DNA of 64,000 nt from JAQGMJ01 sp036498945 (lineage in GTDB: Bacteria; Pseudomonadota; Gammaproteobacteria; Burkholderiales; JAEUOS01). Made by a program: the position numbers and the translations under genes. Where the stretch lies: positions 1-64,000 of the forward strand of contig DASYEQ010000031.1 of NCBI GenBank assembly GCA_036498945.1, read 5' to 3'. This document shows positions 1-8,809 of this stretch, piece by piece. Under the pieces are notes generated by a model, which worked only from the letters and a program-made list of their open reading frames with translations, was not told the DNA's origin and searched no databases. The first letter of the stretch is position 1. The number at the start of each line of letters is the position of its first letter.

Positions 1-2
1 CT

Positions 3-50
3 GGCAGCGACCCGCGCTTCTTCGGCGTCGGCATGCGCCACACCTTCTAA
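3..50 (+). CDS. C-terminal tail of a TonB-dependent receptor-like outer membrane protein (partial)
   Basis: Only the last 15 codons and a TAA stop lie in the window. They read GSDPRFFGVGMRHTF. An alternating aromatic/hydrophobic final beta strand ending in phenylalanine is typical of outer-membrane beta barrels, and the PRFFGV...F pattern is common at the end of TonB-dependent receptors. The start and all diagnostic domains are outside the window, so the family call is an inference. A strong terminator follows. Confidence 0.5.
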   Translation, partial: GSDPRFFGVGMRHTF

Positions 51-78
51 TCCAGCTTCACGGATTAGCAGTGAATCA

Positions 79-107
79 ACGGGTGCCTTCGGGCACCCGT
101 TTTTTTT
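79..107 (+). terminator. Rho-independent terminator
   Basis: A 9-bp stem (ACGGGTGCC/GGCACCCGT) closed by a TTCG tetraloop is followed by eight T. It ends the upstream receptor-like gene and isolates it from coq7. Confidence 0.9.
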
Positions 108-172
108 GCCTACGCTCTTTCGCCTACGATCCTTGCACGTATAGCCGCCGACGCTCAGGCCCCGGGTGCGCT

Positions 173-802
173 ATGCTTGATCCCATGCTCGATACCCTGA
201 TCACCCAATTCGACCAGGCCCTGCGTGCCTTGGCCGTCGCCCCGTTTCATCGCCTGCCGGCAGGTGCCATCGGCGAAGCGCAGGCCATGCCCGCCCACGA
301 GCGCGCCCGCGCCGCGGCGCTGATGCGCGTCAACCATACCGGCGAAATTTGCGCCCAGGCCTTGTATCACGGCCAATCCCTGCTGGCGAAAGATCCGGCA
401 GTACGTACTCACATGCGAAAAGCGGCGGCCGAAGAGGGCGCCCATCTTGCCTGGACCAGCGCGCGCATTGACGCCCTGGGCGGCCATCGCAGCCTGCTCA
501 ACCCGTTCTGGTACGCCGGTTCGTTTGCCGTCGGCGCCTTTGCCGCCAGTTTGGGCGACCCTGTCAGCCTGGGCTTTGTCTCCGAGACCGAACGCCAGGT
601 CGAGGCCCACCTCGATGACCAGATCGCGCGGCTACCCATCGCCGACCAGGCTTCGCGCAGCGTGCTGCAAGCCATGCGCGAGGACGAAGTCCGCCATGGC
701 CGCGAGGCGCGCGCCGCCGGCGGCCTGCCCCTGCCCTGGCCCGCGCGCCTGGCGATGAAGGCCGCGGCCAAGGTAATGACCACCGTCGCCTACCGCATCT
801 AG
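173..802 (+). CDS. coq7: Coq7-type 3-demethoxyubiquinol hydroxylase (ubiquinone biosynthesis)
   Basis: A 209-residue di-iron monooxygenase of the ferritin-like Coq7 family. It hydroxylates the C6 position of the ubiquinone precursor ring at the inner membrane. Carboxylate/histidine iron-ligand motifs are visible in order: NHTGEICAQ, EEGAHLAW, ETERQVEAH and EDEVRHG. The ATG at 173 gives the usual family length; an in-frame ATG at 185 is an alternative, and an upstream extension would run back into the terminator. The stop codon lies in a CTAG shared with the convergent rfbD stop. Confidence 0.93.
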   Translation: MLDPMLDTLITQFDQALRALAVAPFHRLPAGAIGEAQAMPAHERARAAALMRVNHTGEICAQALYHGQSLLAKDPAVRTHMRKAAAEEGAHLAWTSARIDALGGHRSLLNPFWYAGSFAVGAFAASLGDPVSLGFVSETERQVEAHLDDQIARLPIADQASRSVLQAMREDEVRHGREARAAGGLPLPWPARLAMKAAAKVMTTVAYRI

Positions 803-1668
803 CCCGGCCGCACCGCTTCCAGGCAGCGGCGCAATTCCTCACGCCAGTGCGGCCGCGCCCAGCCGAAGGTTGCGGCAAAGCGCGACGCATCCAGTTCCGA
901 ATTGGCCGGCCGGCGCGCCCGCGTGCCAAAGGCCGCGGCGCTCACCGGCGCCAGCTCGCGCCGGATTTCCAGCATCTCCAGCGTTGCCTGCGCGTATTCG
1001 AACCAGCTGCAGCGCCCAGCCGGCGTCACGTGATACAGGCCGGCCAGGCGCGCGCCGTCCGGCGCCAGGCATTGCCGCAGCGCCAGCCGGGTGGCGTGCG
1101 CCAGCGTATGCGACCAGGTCGGCGCGCCGACCTGGTCGGCCACCATCGGCAATGCGGTGGTACCGGGCGCGCGTGCGCGCGCCAGCATGCGGTTGAGAAA
1201 GTTGTCGCCTTCGCGGTCGTAGATCCAGCTGCTGCGCAGCACCAGATGCCGCGCGCCTGAGTGCATGACCGCCGCTTCCCCCGCCAGCTTGGATTCACCA
1301 TAGACATTCAGCGGATAGGGCGCATCCGCCTCGGTATACGCGCCGGCCTTGGCGCCGTCGAACACGTAATCCGTCGAATAGTGCACCAGCCAGGCGCCGG
1401 CCTGGCGGCAGGCCAGCGCCAGCTCCCCCGGCGCCTGCGCGTTGATACGGAACGCCGCATCCCGCGCGTTCTCGGCGCCTTCGACGTCGGTCCAGGCCGC
1501 GGCGTTGAGGACCACGTCCGGCCGCAACGCCGCGACCATTTGCGCCGCCGCCGGCGTGGCCAGGTCGGCGCGAGCGCGATCGGCCGTCTCCACCTGCGCG
1601 CCGCCCCAATCCAGCGCCGCCAGCGCCCGCCCGAGCTGGCCGTCACGGCCGAGGATCAGCAGGCGCAT
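799..1668 (-). CDS. rfbD: dTDP-4-dehydrorhamnose reductase
   Basis: A 289-residue extended SDR (RmlD) making dTDP-L-rhamnose with NAD(P)H, the last step of the pathway that supplies rhamnose to LPS or glycans. The N-terminal MRLLILGRDGQLGRAL is the Rossmann nucleotide-binding segment. The active-site regions YSTDYVFDG and NVYGESKLAGE (the YxxxK pair) are intact. It is the most downstream gene of a minus-strand run rfbC / TPR-oxygenase / rfbD. rfbA and rfbB are not in the window. The stop overlaps that of coq7. Confidence 0.95.
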   Translation of the reverse strand: MRLLILGRDGQLGRALAALDWGGAQVETADRARADLATPAAAQMVAALRPDVVLNAAAWTDVEGAENARDAAFRINAQAPGELALACRQAGAWLVHYSTDYVFDGAKAGAYTEADAPYPLNVYGESKLAGEAAVMHSGARHLVLRSSWIYDREGDNFLNRMLARARAPGTTALPMVADQVGAPTWSHTLAHATRLALRQCLAPDGARLAGLYHVTPAGRCSWFEYAQATLEMLEIRRELAPVSAAAFGTRARRPANSELDASRFAATFGWARPHWREELRRCLEAVRPG

Positions 1669-1675
1669 GAATCCC

Positions 1676-3589
1676 CTAGTCGGTCGACAAGCCCTGGCCG
1701 AACAGCAGGGTGACGTTGATGCGCCGGTTGGTGAAGCCGGGATTGAAATGCAACTCGTCGGTGGTGTGGAACAAGGTGGAGTCGAACAGCACGCAGCGGT
1801 TGGCGCGGTAGGGCACGCGGATCGGCTGCGCGTCGTGGGCGGCGATGTAGGCGTTGATCTTTTCCACCCCCGAGTTGTAATCGCGGAAGGTCCAGCTCGG
1901 CGGCGCCGGCACGTCGTAGACCACCATCCCCCCCTTGGTCGGGTCGGCGCAGGCCTCGTCCGGTGTGATCCAGAAATTCACGTTCACCCGCGCGAAGTCG
2001 CCGTGCATGTTGATGCCCTGGCGCCGCTGGTCGTACTTGAAGGCCCAGGCCTGCATCAGCGGATGCGGCCCCACCACCTCCGGCATCACGCGGCGCAACT
2101 CATCGGCAATCGCCAGCAACACCGGCGGCGAAAAGCCGCCGGAAAGAAAAGCGCCCATGTAGCCGGTGCTGTAGGCGGTCTTGAAAATCGTCGCCTCCTC
2201 GCAAAAGGCGCGCAAGTCGGCCAGCGCCTGTGGCGACAGGAAGTTGTCGATCACCACCATCTGCGGGCGGCCTTCCCTGTATTGCGCCTCGATCGCCGCG
2301 TAATCCTGCGCCGCCAGCGCCGGCCCCTCCAGCGCCTTGGCCGGCACGTAATGGAAGGGCGCCAGCGCCGCGCGCAGCGCCTCGCCCTCGGCGCCCGGCG
2401 GGGCGAAGGCGGCGCCCGGGTCGCCGCTTTGTTCGTAGAATTTTTGCAGCAGCGGCAGGTTTTTCGCCGCCGCCGCCGGCAGGCGGCCGCGCTCCTGCAG
2501 CAGGCGCATCTGCTCGTATTCGTGGCGGAGGTGCGGCTCGGTCGCCGGCCAGATGAGGAAATCCTTCGCGCCCTCGCCGGTGGTCATGCCCATCGAGTGG
2601 CGCAACAGGTTGTGCGCCGCCTCCAGGTGATGGCGGTCCAGCTCGATCAGCCCGCGCACGAAGGTGGCGTCGATGTCGCCCTCGATCTCGCGCTGGTAAT
2701 CGCGGATCACCGCGTCGGCCGCCTCGCGCTCGCCCGCCTCCAGGTGCAGGCGCAGCAGCGCGCGGATGGCCTCGATCGAGCGCGGCCCGGCGGCCAGCGC
2801 CTGGTGATAGGTCTGCACCGCCTGCTCGTGTTTCCCCAGGCCCGCATGGGCGGTAGCCAGCTGCTCCAGTATCTGCGGTACGCCCGCCACCTCCGGCGTG
2901 CAAGTGCGCCAGAGGCCGAAGGCGCCGTAGTAGTCGCCGACGTTGTTCAGGCTGCGCATCGCCTGGTAGGCCGCCAGCGGCAATTGCGGGCTGGCGCGCC
3001 AGGCGCGCTGCGCCAGGCCGAGCGCCTCGTGCGGGTTGTCGAGTTCGGCGGCCGCCAGGCTCGCCACCAGCAGGGCGCGCACGCTGTTCGGATTGGTCGC
3101 CAGTTCGATGCCTGTGGCATGCCGCGCCAGCGGCCAGTTGCCCGCCGCCTGCGCGATGTCGGCCACCACCAGCGCCAGCAGGCTTTCCCGCAGCGGCACC
3201 TCGCCCAGGCCCGACTGGATGCGCGCATACGCTTCCTGCGCGCGGCCCAGCAACTGCAAGGTCATCAAGTAGACGGCGAAAACGTCGTAGCTCGCCTGGC
3301 CGGCGGAGACCGCGCCCTCGGCGTAACGCAGCACCTGCCCGGGGTCGGCGCGTGTCATGATGCCCGCCAGTGCGAGTGCCGCCATGCCCGAGGGCGACCT
3401 GGCGTTCAGGCGCCCGCTGTCGCGCAGGCGCAGCGCCTCCTGCGCGTTGCCGGCGGTGAAACAGACGATCACCGCCTCCAGCGCGTCTTCGTCCGATTCG
3501 ATGCGCGCCGACTGCGCCCCGCCGATGGCGCCGGCCAGGTTGCCGGCGCTGCGCATCTGGCGGATGGTCTTGTAGCGGTCAGAAAGCAT
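1676..3589 (-). CDS. TPR protein with C-terminal 2OG-Fe(II) dioxygenase-like domain (paralogue 1)
   Basis: 637 residues. Roughly 1-400 are helical TPR-like repeats. The C-terminal ~220 residues look like a 2-oxoglutarate/Fe(II) dioxygenase of the double-stranded beta-helix type. The candidate iron triad is H529-x-D531 (in GINMHGDFARVN) and H608 (in STLFHTTDELHF), followed by an NRRINVT arginine that could bind 2OG. The same C-terminal module occurs in the gene at 29464-31473. It sits between rfbC and rfbD with 7-9 base gaps, so it is probably cotranscribed with rhamnose genes and may act on a surface glycan or glycoprotein. The substrate is unknown. Confidence 0.75.
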   Translation of the reverse strand: MLSDRYKTIRQMRSAGNLAGAIGGAQSARIESDEDALEAVIVCFTAGNAQEALRLRDSGRLNARSPSGMAALALAGIMTRADPGQVLRYAEGAVSAGQASYDVFAVYLMTLQLLGRAQEAYARIQSGLGEVPLRESLLALVVADIAQAAGNWPLARHATGIELATNPNSVRALLVASLAAAELDNPHEALGLAQRAWRASPQLPLAAYQAMRSLNNVGDYYGAFGLWRTCTPEVAGVPQILEQLATAHAGLGKHEQAVQTYHQALAAGPRSIEAIRALLRLHLEAGEREAADAVIRDYQREIEGDIDATFVRGLIELDRHHLEAAHNLLRHSMGMTTGEGAKDFLIWPATEPHLRHEYEQMRLLQERGRLPAAAAKNLPLLQKFYEQSGDPGAAFAPPGAEGEALRAALAPFHYVPAKALEGPALAAQDYAAIEAQYREGRPQMVVIDNFLSPQALADLRAFCEEATIFKTAYSTGYMGAFLSGGFSPPVLLAIADELRRVMPEVVGPHPLMQAWAFKYDQRRQGINMHGDFARVNVNFWITPDEACADPTKGGMVVYDVPAPPSWTFRDYNSGVEKINAYIAAHDAQPIRVPYRANRCVLFDSTLFHTTDELHFNPGFTNRRINVTLLFGQGLSTD

Positions 3590-3598
3590 GGCTGAACC

Positions 3599-4153
3599 TT
3601 ATTCGAAAAGCGGCGCGGAAGCCAGTGCCATCCCTTGCTGGTCTTTGTTCGAGAGCAGCGGCCGCGTCACGCCGGCCGCCGCCAGCGGCCAGTCGATAGC
3701 CAGCACCGGATCGTTCCAGGCAAGCGTACGTTCGGCCGCGGGCACGTAGAAATCGGTGATGGAGTAAAGCACCTCGGCGAAATCCGACAACGCCAGGAAA
3801 CCGTGCGCGAAGCCCGGCGGTACCCACAGCATCTGGCGCGCGCGTGGGTCCAGGCGCAAGCCGTGCCAGCGCCCGCAAGTGGGCGAGGCGCGCCGCAGGT
3901 CCACCACTACATCGAAGATTTCGCCGGCCAGCACGCGCAGGAGCTTGCCCTGCGGGTTTGGCAACTGGTAATGCAGGCCGCGCAGCACGCCGCGCGCCGA
4001 GCGCGAATGATTTTCCTGCACGAAATGCGCGGCGATGCCCGATTCGCCCAAGGTGCGCTCGTTGAAGGCCTCGAAGAAAAAGCCGCGCTCGTCCTCGAAC
4101 ACCCGCGGTTCGAGCAGGCAGGGGCCGGCGAGCGGCAGGTCTATGCGACGCAT
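3599..4153 (-). CDS. rfbC: dTDP-4-dehydrorhamnose 3,5-epimerase
   Basis: 184 residues, the normal RmlC length. This cupin-fold enzyme epimerises C3 and C5 of dTDP-4-keto-6-deoxyglucose. Visible hallmarks are FEDERGFFFEAF near the N-terminus, RGLHYQ with the catalytic histidine, DVVVDLR with the partner aspartate, and WVPPGFAHGF. It is the first rhamnose gene of the minus-strand run and lies 9 bases ahead of the TPR/oxygenase gene. Confidence 0.95.
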   Translation of the reverse strand: MRRIDLPLAGPCLLEPRVFEDERGFFFEAFNERTLGESGIAAHFVQENHSRSARGVLRGLHYQLPNPQGKLLRVLAGEIFDVVVDLRRASPTCGRWHGLRLDPRARQMLWVPPGFAHGFLALSDFAEVLYSITDFYVPAAERTLAWNDPVLAIDWPLAAAGVTRPLLSNKDQQGMALASAPLFE

Positions 4154-4169
4154 CGGGGAAGCATCCGGT

Positions 4170-4943
4170 TCAGGGCGCGCGGTTCAGGTCGCGCAGCTTG
4201 GCGTACTTGAGCATGCTGTTGGCGCAGCCGATGGCGATGTGCACCAGTCCCGGCACGCCGTCGAGAAATCCCAGGCGGAAAAAATAGAACTTGACGAAGC
4301 GCACCAGCGGCGAAAAGGCGATGCGCATCAGCCCGGCCGACTCGCCGCGTTCGCGCAGGCGCTCTGCCTGCAGGCTGGTATAGCGGTTCTGCTTGGCCAG
4401 ATAACTTTCCAGGGTCTCGGCCGATTCGTGCAGCAGGTCGCCCGCGAGCGTGCCGACCTCGCCCTGTGCCTCCACCTTCTCATGCACCGGGTCCTCGCTC
4501 CAGCGCGCATGGGCGCGATGAAACAGGCGCAGCGACCAGTCCGGATAGCCCTCGCCATGGCGCAGCACCCGGCCCATGAAGCGGTTGGCCCGCGCCATGC
4601 GGTAGGCCTGGTGCGCGGGCCGTGCCAGCGCCTCTTCAATGCTGGCGCGCAAGGCCGGGGTGACACGCTCGTCCGCGTCCAGGCACAGCACCCAGTCATG
4701 GGAGGCCGCCGCCACCGCCGCCTGTTTTTGCGGACCGTAGCCGCGCCAGGGCAGCTCGATCACCCGCGCCCCATGGGCCGCCGCCAGTTCGCGCGTGCCG
4801 TCGGTGCTGCCCGAGTCCACCACCACGATCTCCTGCGCGAAGGCGACGCTCGCCAGGCATTCCGGCAGCGCGCGGGCGGCATTGAGGGTGATGATCGCCA
4901 GCGTCAACGGGGCGCGGGCGGCGGCAGGGGAAGGGGCGGACAT
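4170..4943 (-). CDS. Family 2 glycosyltransferase, WaaE/KdtX-like (LPS core)
   Basis: 257 residues from the ATG at 4943; an in-frame ATG at 4973 is also possible. It carries a GT-A fold with VDSGSTDGT near the N-terminus and the metal-binding DADERV motif. The segment GYPDWSLRLFHR and the C-terminal amphipathic helices match the WaaE/KdtX branch, which adds glucose to the inner LPS core. It is divergent from waaC and 16 bases upstream of rfbC, fitting a cell-surface glycan role. Acceptor and sugar are inferred from family and context. Confidence 0.8.
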   Translation of the reverse strand: MSAPSPAAARAPLTLAIITLNAARALPECLASVAFAQEIVVVDSGSTDGTRELAAAHGARVIELPWRGYGPQKQAAVAAASHDWVLCLDADERVTPALRASIEEALARPAHQAYRMARANRFMGRVLRHGEGYPDWSLRLFHRAHARWSEDPVHEKVEAQGEVGTLAGDLLHESAETLESYLAKQNRYTSLQAERLRERGESAGLMRIAFSPLVRFVKFYFFRLGFLDGVPGLVHIAIGCANSMLKYAKLRDLNRAP

Positions 4944-5156
4944 GACGGTTATAATCGGGCCATCGCTATCCATAGCGCCGGGTTCAAGGGCTACCGGCGG
5001 TCCATGGGCTACGCTTTACGCGGTCAACCACCGAATTGTAAGCGAAGCCCCTGCGCCGGGTTCGCTGGCCGCCGGTCCACGCGGGCCTCGGAGGGGAGCG
5101 CGGTGCGGCCTTTCCGGGGCCGCAGGCAGGTCCCACCCTTGGCCGGCGCACATTTG

Positions 5157-6119
5157 ATGCAACGCATACTCCTGGTCAAAACCACTTCGCTGGGCGACGT
5201 GATCCATTGCCTGCCCGCGGTCACGGATATCGCCGCCCACTTTCCCGGCGTACGCCTGGACTGGGTGGTCGAAGAGCCCTATGCCGGCATCGTCGCCCTG
5301 CATCCCGCCGTCAGCAACGTCGTGCCGGTCGCCATGCGGCGCTGGCGCAGGAGCCTGGCTTCGCGCGGTACCTGGGCGGAAATCGGCGGCTTCAAGCGCC
5401 TGCTGGCGCGCGAAGGCTATGACCGCGTGATCGATGCCCAGGGCCTGATGAAAAGCGCGCTCCTGGCGCGCCTGGCGAAGGGCGAGCGCCATGGCCTCGA
5501 CAAATCGAGCGCGCGCGAAGGCCTCGCCACTCGCACCTACCGGTTTCGCCACCATGTGCCCTGGACCCTGGACGCGGTGGCGCGCAACCGCCGCCTGCTT
5601 GGGCTGTCGCTGGGTTACACCCCGCGCGGCGAGCCGCGCTACGGTATCGAAGTCGCGCCCAAGCGCGCCGTCTGGATGCCCTCCGGTCCCTACTGCATGC
5701 TGCTCACCGGCACCGCCGACGGCGCCAAGCTGTGGCCGCAGGAACGCTGGCTGGTACTGGCGCGCCTGGCAAGCGACGCCGGCTACCACTGCCTGCTGCC
5801 GCACGGCAGTTCCACCGAGGAAGCGCGCGCCGCGCGCATCGCCGAAACGCTTGCCGGCCGCGCGGTGCTGGTACCGCGCCAGAGCCTCACCGAACTTTCC
5901 GGCGTGCTCGCCGGCAGCGCGCTGGTGATCGGCCTGGACACCGGCCTGACCCACCTGGCCGCCGCGCTCGGCCGGCCGACGGTGGGCATCTACTGCGGCT
6001 CGCGCCCGGCCGAGACCGGCGTGATCGCCGCGCAGGCGCGCAACGTCGGCGACCTCGCTGCCACGCCGGAGGCGGGCGCGGTGTGGAGCGCCGCGCAAGA
6101 ACTGCTGGGCGGCGCGTAA
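5157..6119 (+). CDS. waaC: Lipopolysaccharide heptosyltransferase I
   Basis: 320 residues, GT9 family. It transfers the first L-glycero-D-manno-heptose to Kdo2-lipid A at the cytoplasmic face of the inner membrane. The start MQRILLVKTTSLGDVIHCLPA is the diagnostic N-terminal strand and loop, and GLDTGLTHLAAALGRPTVGIY is the C-terminal ADP-heptose site. The ATG at 5157 is chosen because the family begins exactly there, although the frame is open much further upstream. waaA starts 12 bases after the stop. Confidence 0.94.
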   Translation: MQRILLVKTTSLGDVIHCLPAVTDIAAHFPGVRLDWVVEEPYAGIVALHPAVSNVVPVAMRRWRRSLASRGTWAEIGGFKRLLAREGYDRVIDAQGLMKSALLARLAKGERHGLDKSSAREGLATRTYRFRHHVPWTLDAVARNRRLLGLSLGYTPRGEPRYGIEVAPKRAVWMPSGPYCMLLTGTADGAKLWPQERWLVLARLASDAGYHCLLPHGSSTEEARAARIAETLAGRAVLVPRQSLTELSGVLAGSALVIGLDTGLTHLAAALGRPTVGIYCGSRPAETGVIAAQARNVGDLAATPEAGAVWSAAQELLGGA

Positions 6120-6131
6120 ACCGCGGCAGCC

Positions 6132-7400
6132 ATGGCGCGCCTTCTCTACACCCTGCTGCTGTGGCTCATCCTGCCTTTCATTTTCCTGCGCCTGGCCTGG
6201 CGCGCGCAGCGCCAGCCTGAATACCTGCGCGACGTCGGCGAGCGTTTCGGTTCCTATGCCGCGCGCGCCTCAACGCGTCCGGTCTTGTGGCTGCACGCCG
6301 TCTCCGTCGGTGAGACGCGCGCGGCGCAACCACTGGTGCGTGAGCTATCGATGCAATACCCCGGGCACGACCTGGTGCTGACCTGCATGACGCCTACCGG
6401 GCGCGCCGCCGCGCACGATATTTATGCCGGCGAGGCGCGCATCACCATCGCCTACCTGCCGTACGACTATCCCTACGCGGTGCGCCGTTTCCTGCGGCAT
6501 TTCCGCCCGGTGCTGGGTCTGATCATGGAAACCGAGATCTGGCCCAATCTGGTGGCCGGGTGCAACCAGGCAGGGGTACCGCTGGCACTGGTGAACGCGC
6601 GCCTGTCGGCGCGCTCCGCCGCCGGCTACGCGCGTATTGCCGCCCTGGCGCGCCCCGCCTTTGCCGGTCTCACGCGCGTCACCGCGCAAAGCGAGGAAGA
6701 CCGCGCGCGCCTCGTCGCCAGCGGCGCGCGCGCGGTGGAAGTCACGGGCAATCTCAAGTTCGACGTCGCCGCCCCCCCGCAACTGGTGGAGCGCGGCCAG
6801 GCTTGGCGCGCCGCGCGCGGCGGCCGCGCCATGCTGCTGGCCGCCAGCACGCGCGAAGGCGAGGAGGTGCTGCTGCTCGACGCCTTGGCGCCGCTATTGC
6901 GTCAAGGCGTCCTGCTGGCGATCGTGCCGCGTCATCCGCAGCGCTTCGACGAAGTGGCCCGCCTGATCGAAGCGCGCGGCCATGTGCTGGGGCGGCGCAG
7001 CCACGGCGAAACCGTGGCGGCGGACGTGCAGGTCTGGCTGGGCGACAGCATGGGCGAAATGCCCGCGTATTACGCCGCTGCCGACTGCGCCTATGTCGGC
7101 GGCAGCCTGCTGCCCTTCGGCGGGCAGAACCTGATCGAAGCCTGCGCCCTCGGCTGCCCGGTGCTGATCGGCCCGCATACCTACAACTTCGCGCAAGCCG
7201 CCGAACTGGCGGTAGTCGCCGGCGCGGCACGGCGCGTGGCCGATGCGGCGCAGCTCGCCGCCGAAGCCGCGCGCCTGCTGGAGGATGCGCCGGCGCGCGG
7301 GCGCATGGCGGATGCCGGCATCGCCTTCGCCCAGGCGCACCGCGGCGCCACGCAAAGAACCCTGCAAATGATCGCCGGCCTGCTGCCGGCCCCGACCTAG
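6132..7400 (+). CDS. waaA: 3-deoxy-D-manno-octulosonic acid transferase
   Basis: 422 residues, the usual size. This GT30 enzyme moves Kdo from CMP-Kdo to lipid IVA. It has an N-terminal membrane anchor (about residues 3-25), WLHAVSVGETRAA with the conserved catalytic-loop glutamate, METEIWPNL, and the C-terminal GGSLLPFGGQNLIEA nucleotide-sugar motif. It is cotranscribed with waaC. Its TAG stop shares a CTAG with the convergent tolC stop. Confidence 0.95.
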   Translation: MARLLYTLLLWLILPFIFLRLAWRAQRQPEYLRDVGERFGSYAARASTRPVLWLHAVSVGETRAAQPLVRELSMQYPGHDLVLTCMTPTGRAAAHDIYAGEARITIAYLPYDYPYAVRRFLRHFRPVLGLIMETEIWPNLVAGCNQAGVPLALVNARLSARSAAGYARIAALARPAFAGLTRVTAQSEEDRARLVASGARAVEVTGNLKFDVAAPPQLVERGQAWRAARGGRAMLLAASTREGEEVLLLDALAPLLRQGVLLAIVPRHPQRFDEVARLIEARGHVLGRRSHGETVAADVQVWLGDSMGEMPAYYAAADCAYVGGSLLPFGGQNLIEACALGCPVLIGPHTYNFAQAAELAVVAGAARRVADAAQLAAEAARLLEDAPARGRMADAGIAFAQAHRGATQRTLQMIAGLLPAPT

Positions 7401-8758
7401 GGGTTCAGCAGCGCGTTGGCCGCCTTGACGTCATCCTCGGCCAGGCTGCCGGCGCTGGCCTTCAGGCGAAAGCCGTTGACGATGGTGTCGTAGCGCGCCT
7501 TTGCCAGGTTCTGCTTGGTCTGGTAGAGCTGCTGCTGGGCGTTGAGCACGTCGATGTTGATGCGCACGCCCACTTCATAGCCCAGCTTGTTCGAATCCAG
7601 CGAGCTTTGCGAAGAGACTACCGCCGCCTCATAGGCGCGTACCTGCGCCAGGCCGTTGGTTACCGCGAGGTAATACTGGCGCGCATTCTGCGCCGCGCTC
7701 CTGCGCTGGAATTCGAGGTCGGTGCGCGCGCGGTCGAAATTCGCCGCCGCCTCGCGCGTCTTCGAGGTGGTGAGACCGCCGGAAAAAATCGGGATGCCGA
7801 GTTGCACGCCGATCGAATTCTGCGTGGTCTCGCTGGGCACGCCGAAGGTGGTGCCGCCGGTGGCGTCCTGGCGCAGGCGCTGCGCGGTCAGGTCCAGCGT
7901 CGGGTAATGCCCGGCGCGGTTGATCTCCACCTCGCGCCGCGCCGCCTCCATGCCGGATTCCTGCGCCTTCACCGTATAGTTGTTGGCTTCCGCGGCATCC
8001 ACCCACGGCTGGATCTGCGCCGGCTGCGGCGCCGGCAGCGCGATGTCGCCGCGCAAGGGCGCCAGGTCGCCGGCCGGCCGGCCGGTGATCACCTGCAAGG
8101 CGGCGCGTTTGGTGTCCAGGTCATTCTGCGCCGCGATCTCGGTGGCGCCCGCCAGGTCGTAGCGCGACTGCGCCTCGTTGGTATCGACCACCGTCGACTT
8201 GCCGACCTCGAAGTTGCGCTTGGCCTGCGCCAGTTGCTGGTCGATCGCCACCTTTTGCGCCTGCGCCACCGCCAGCGCATCCTGCGCCGCCAGTACGTCG
8301 AAATACGCCTGCGCCACGCGCACGATCAGATCCTGCCCCGATTGCGCGAACTGCGCTTCCGACTGCATCACCAGCAGTTTCGATTGCTCCCAGGTCTGCC
8401 AGTTCTGCCAGCGGAACAGCGGCTGGGTCAGCGTAACGGTGTAGCCGTTGGTGTTGAAAAAGTTCGACGGCGGCGGCAGGATGGCGCCGGGAATCGACGT
8501 ATGAAAATTGCTGTCGGCGTAATTGGCCGTGGTGTAGGCGGTGGCGTTGGCGTTCGGCAGCAGGCCGGCGCGGCCCTGCGGTTCCTTCTCGCGCCCGGCC
8601 GCCAGCGCGTAGCGCGCGCTGCTGTATTGCGCGTCGTTGTCCAGCGCCTGGCGGTAGAGCATCAGCAAGTCCGCGCCGTGCGCCGGGGCGATGCCCAGCG
8701 CGAGCCACAGCAGGCCGTAGAGCGGCCCGCGCAAAAACAGACGGTTCATCGGCTTCAA
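7397..8758 (-). CDS. tolC: TolC family outer-membrane efflux channel
   Basis: 453 residues with a signal peptide (hydrophobic stretch followed by AHGA at about residues 26-29). The body has two OEP repeats rich in heptad-like alpha-helical segments, the duplicated coiled-coil hairpin of TolC trimers that link inner-membrane pumps to the cell exterior. It is downstream of pcm and the rhodanese gene, as in many betaproteobacteria. An in-frame ATG nine bases later is an alternative start. Confidence 0.92.
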   Translation of the reverse strand: MKPMNRLFLRGPLYGLLWLALGIAPAHGADLLMLYRQALDNDAQYSSARYALAAGREKEPQGRAGLLPNANATAYTTANYADSNFHTSIPGAILPPPSNFFNTNGYTVTLTQPLFRWQNWQTWEQSKLLVMQSEAQFAQSGQDLIVRVAQAYFDVLAAQDALAVAQAQKVAIDQQLAQAKRNFEVGKSTVVDTNEAQSRYDLAGATEIAAQNDLDTKRAALQVITGRPAGDLAPLRGDIALPAPQPAQIQPWVDAAEANNYTVKAQESGMEAARREVEINRAGHYPTLDLTAQRLRQDATGGTTFGVPSETTQNSIGVQLGIPIFSGGLTTSKTREAAANFDRARTDLEFQRRSAAQNARQYYLAVTNGLAQVRAYEAAVVSSQSSLDSNKLGYEVGVRINIDVLNAQQQLYQTKQNLAKARYDTIVNGFRLKASAGSLAEDDVKAANALLNP

Positions 8759-8809
8759 CTTCCTCGGGCCGCGGGGCGCAAACTATACCGCAGGCACAGG
8801 GGCAAGCCT

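Noticed and set aside
1442..3595. 717-codon plus-strand open frame
   Set aside because: Antisense to rfbD and the TPR/dioxygenase gene; low-complexity Arg/His composition, no motif.
4950..4955. TATAAT as a waaC promoter -10 box
   Set aside because: No acceptable -35 box lies 16-18 bases upstream on either strand, so it was not called.
5016..6098. 360-codon minus-strand frame over waaC
   Set aside because: Shadow of waaC, which has clear GT9 motifs in its own frame.
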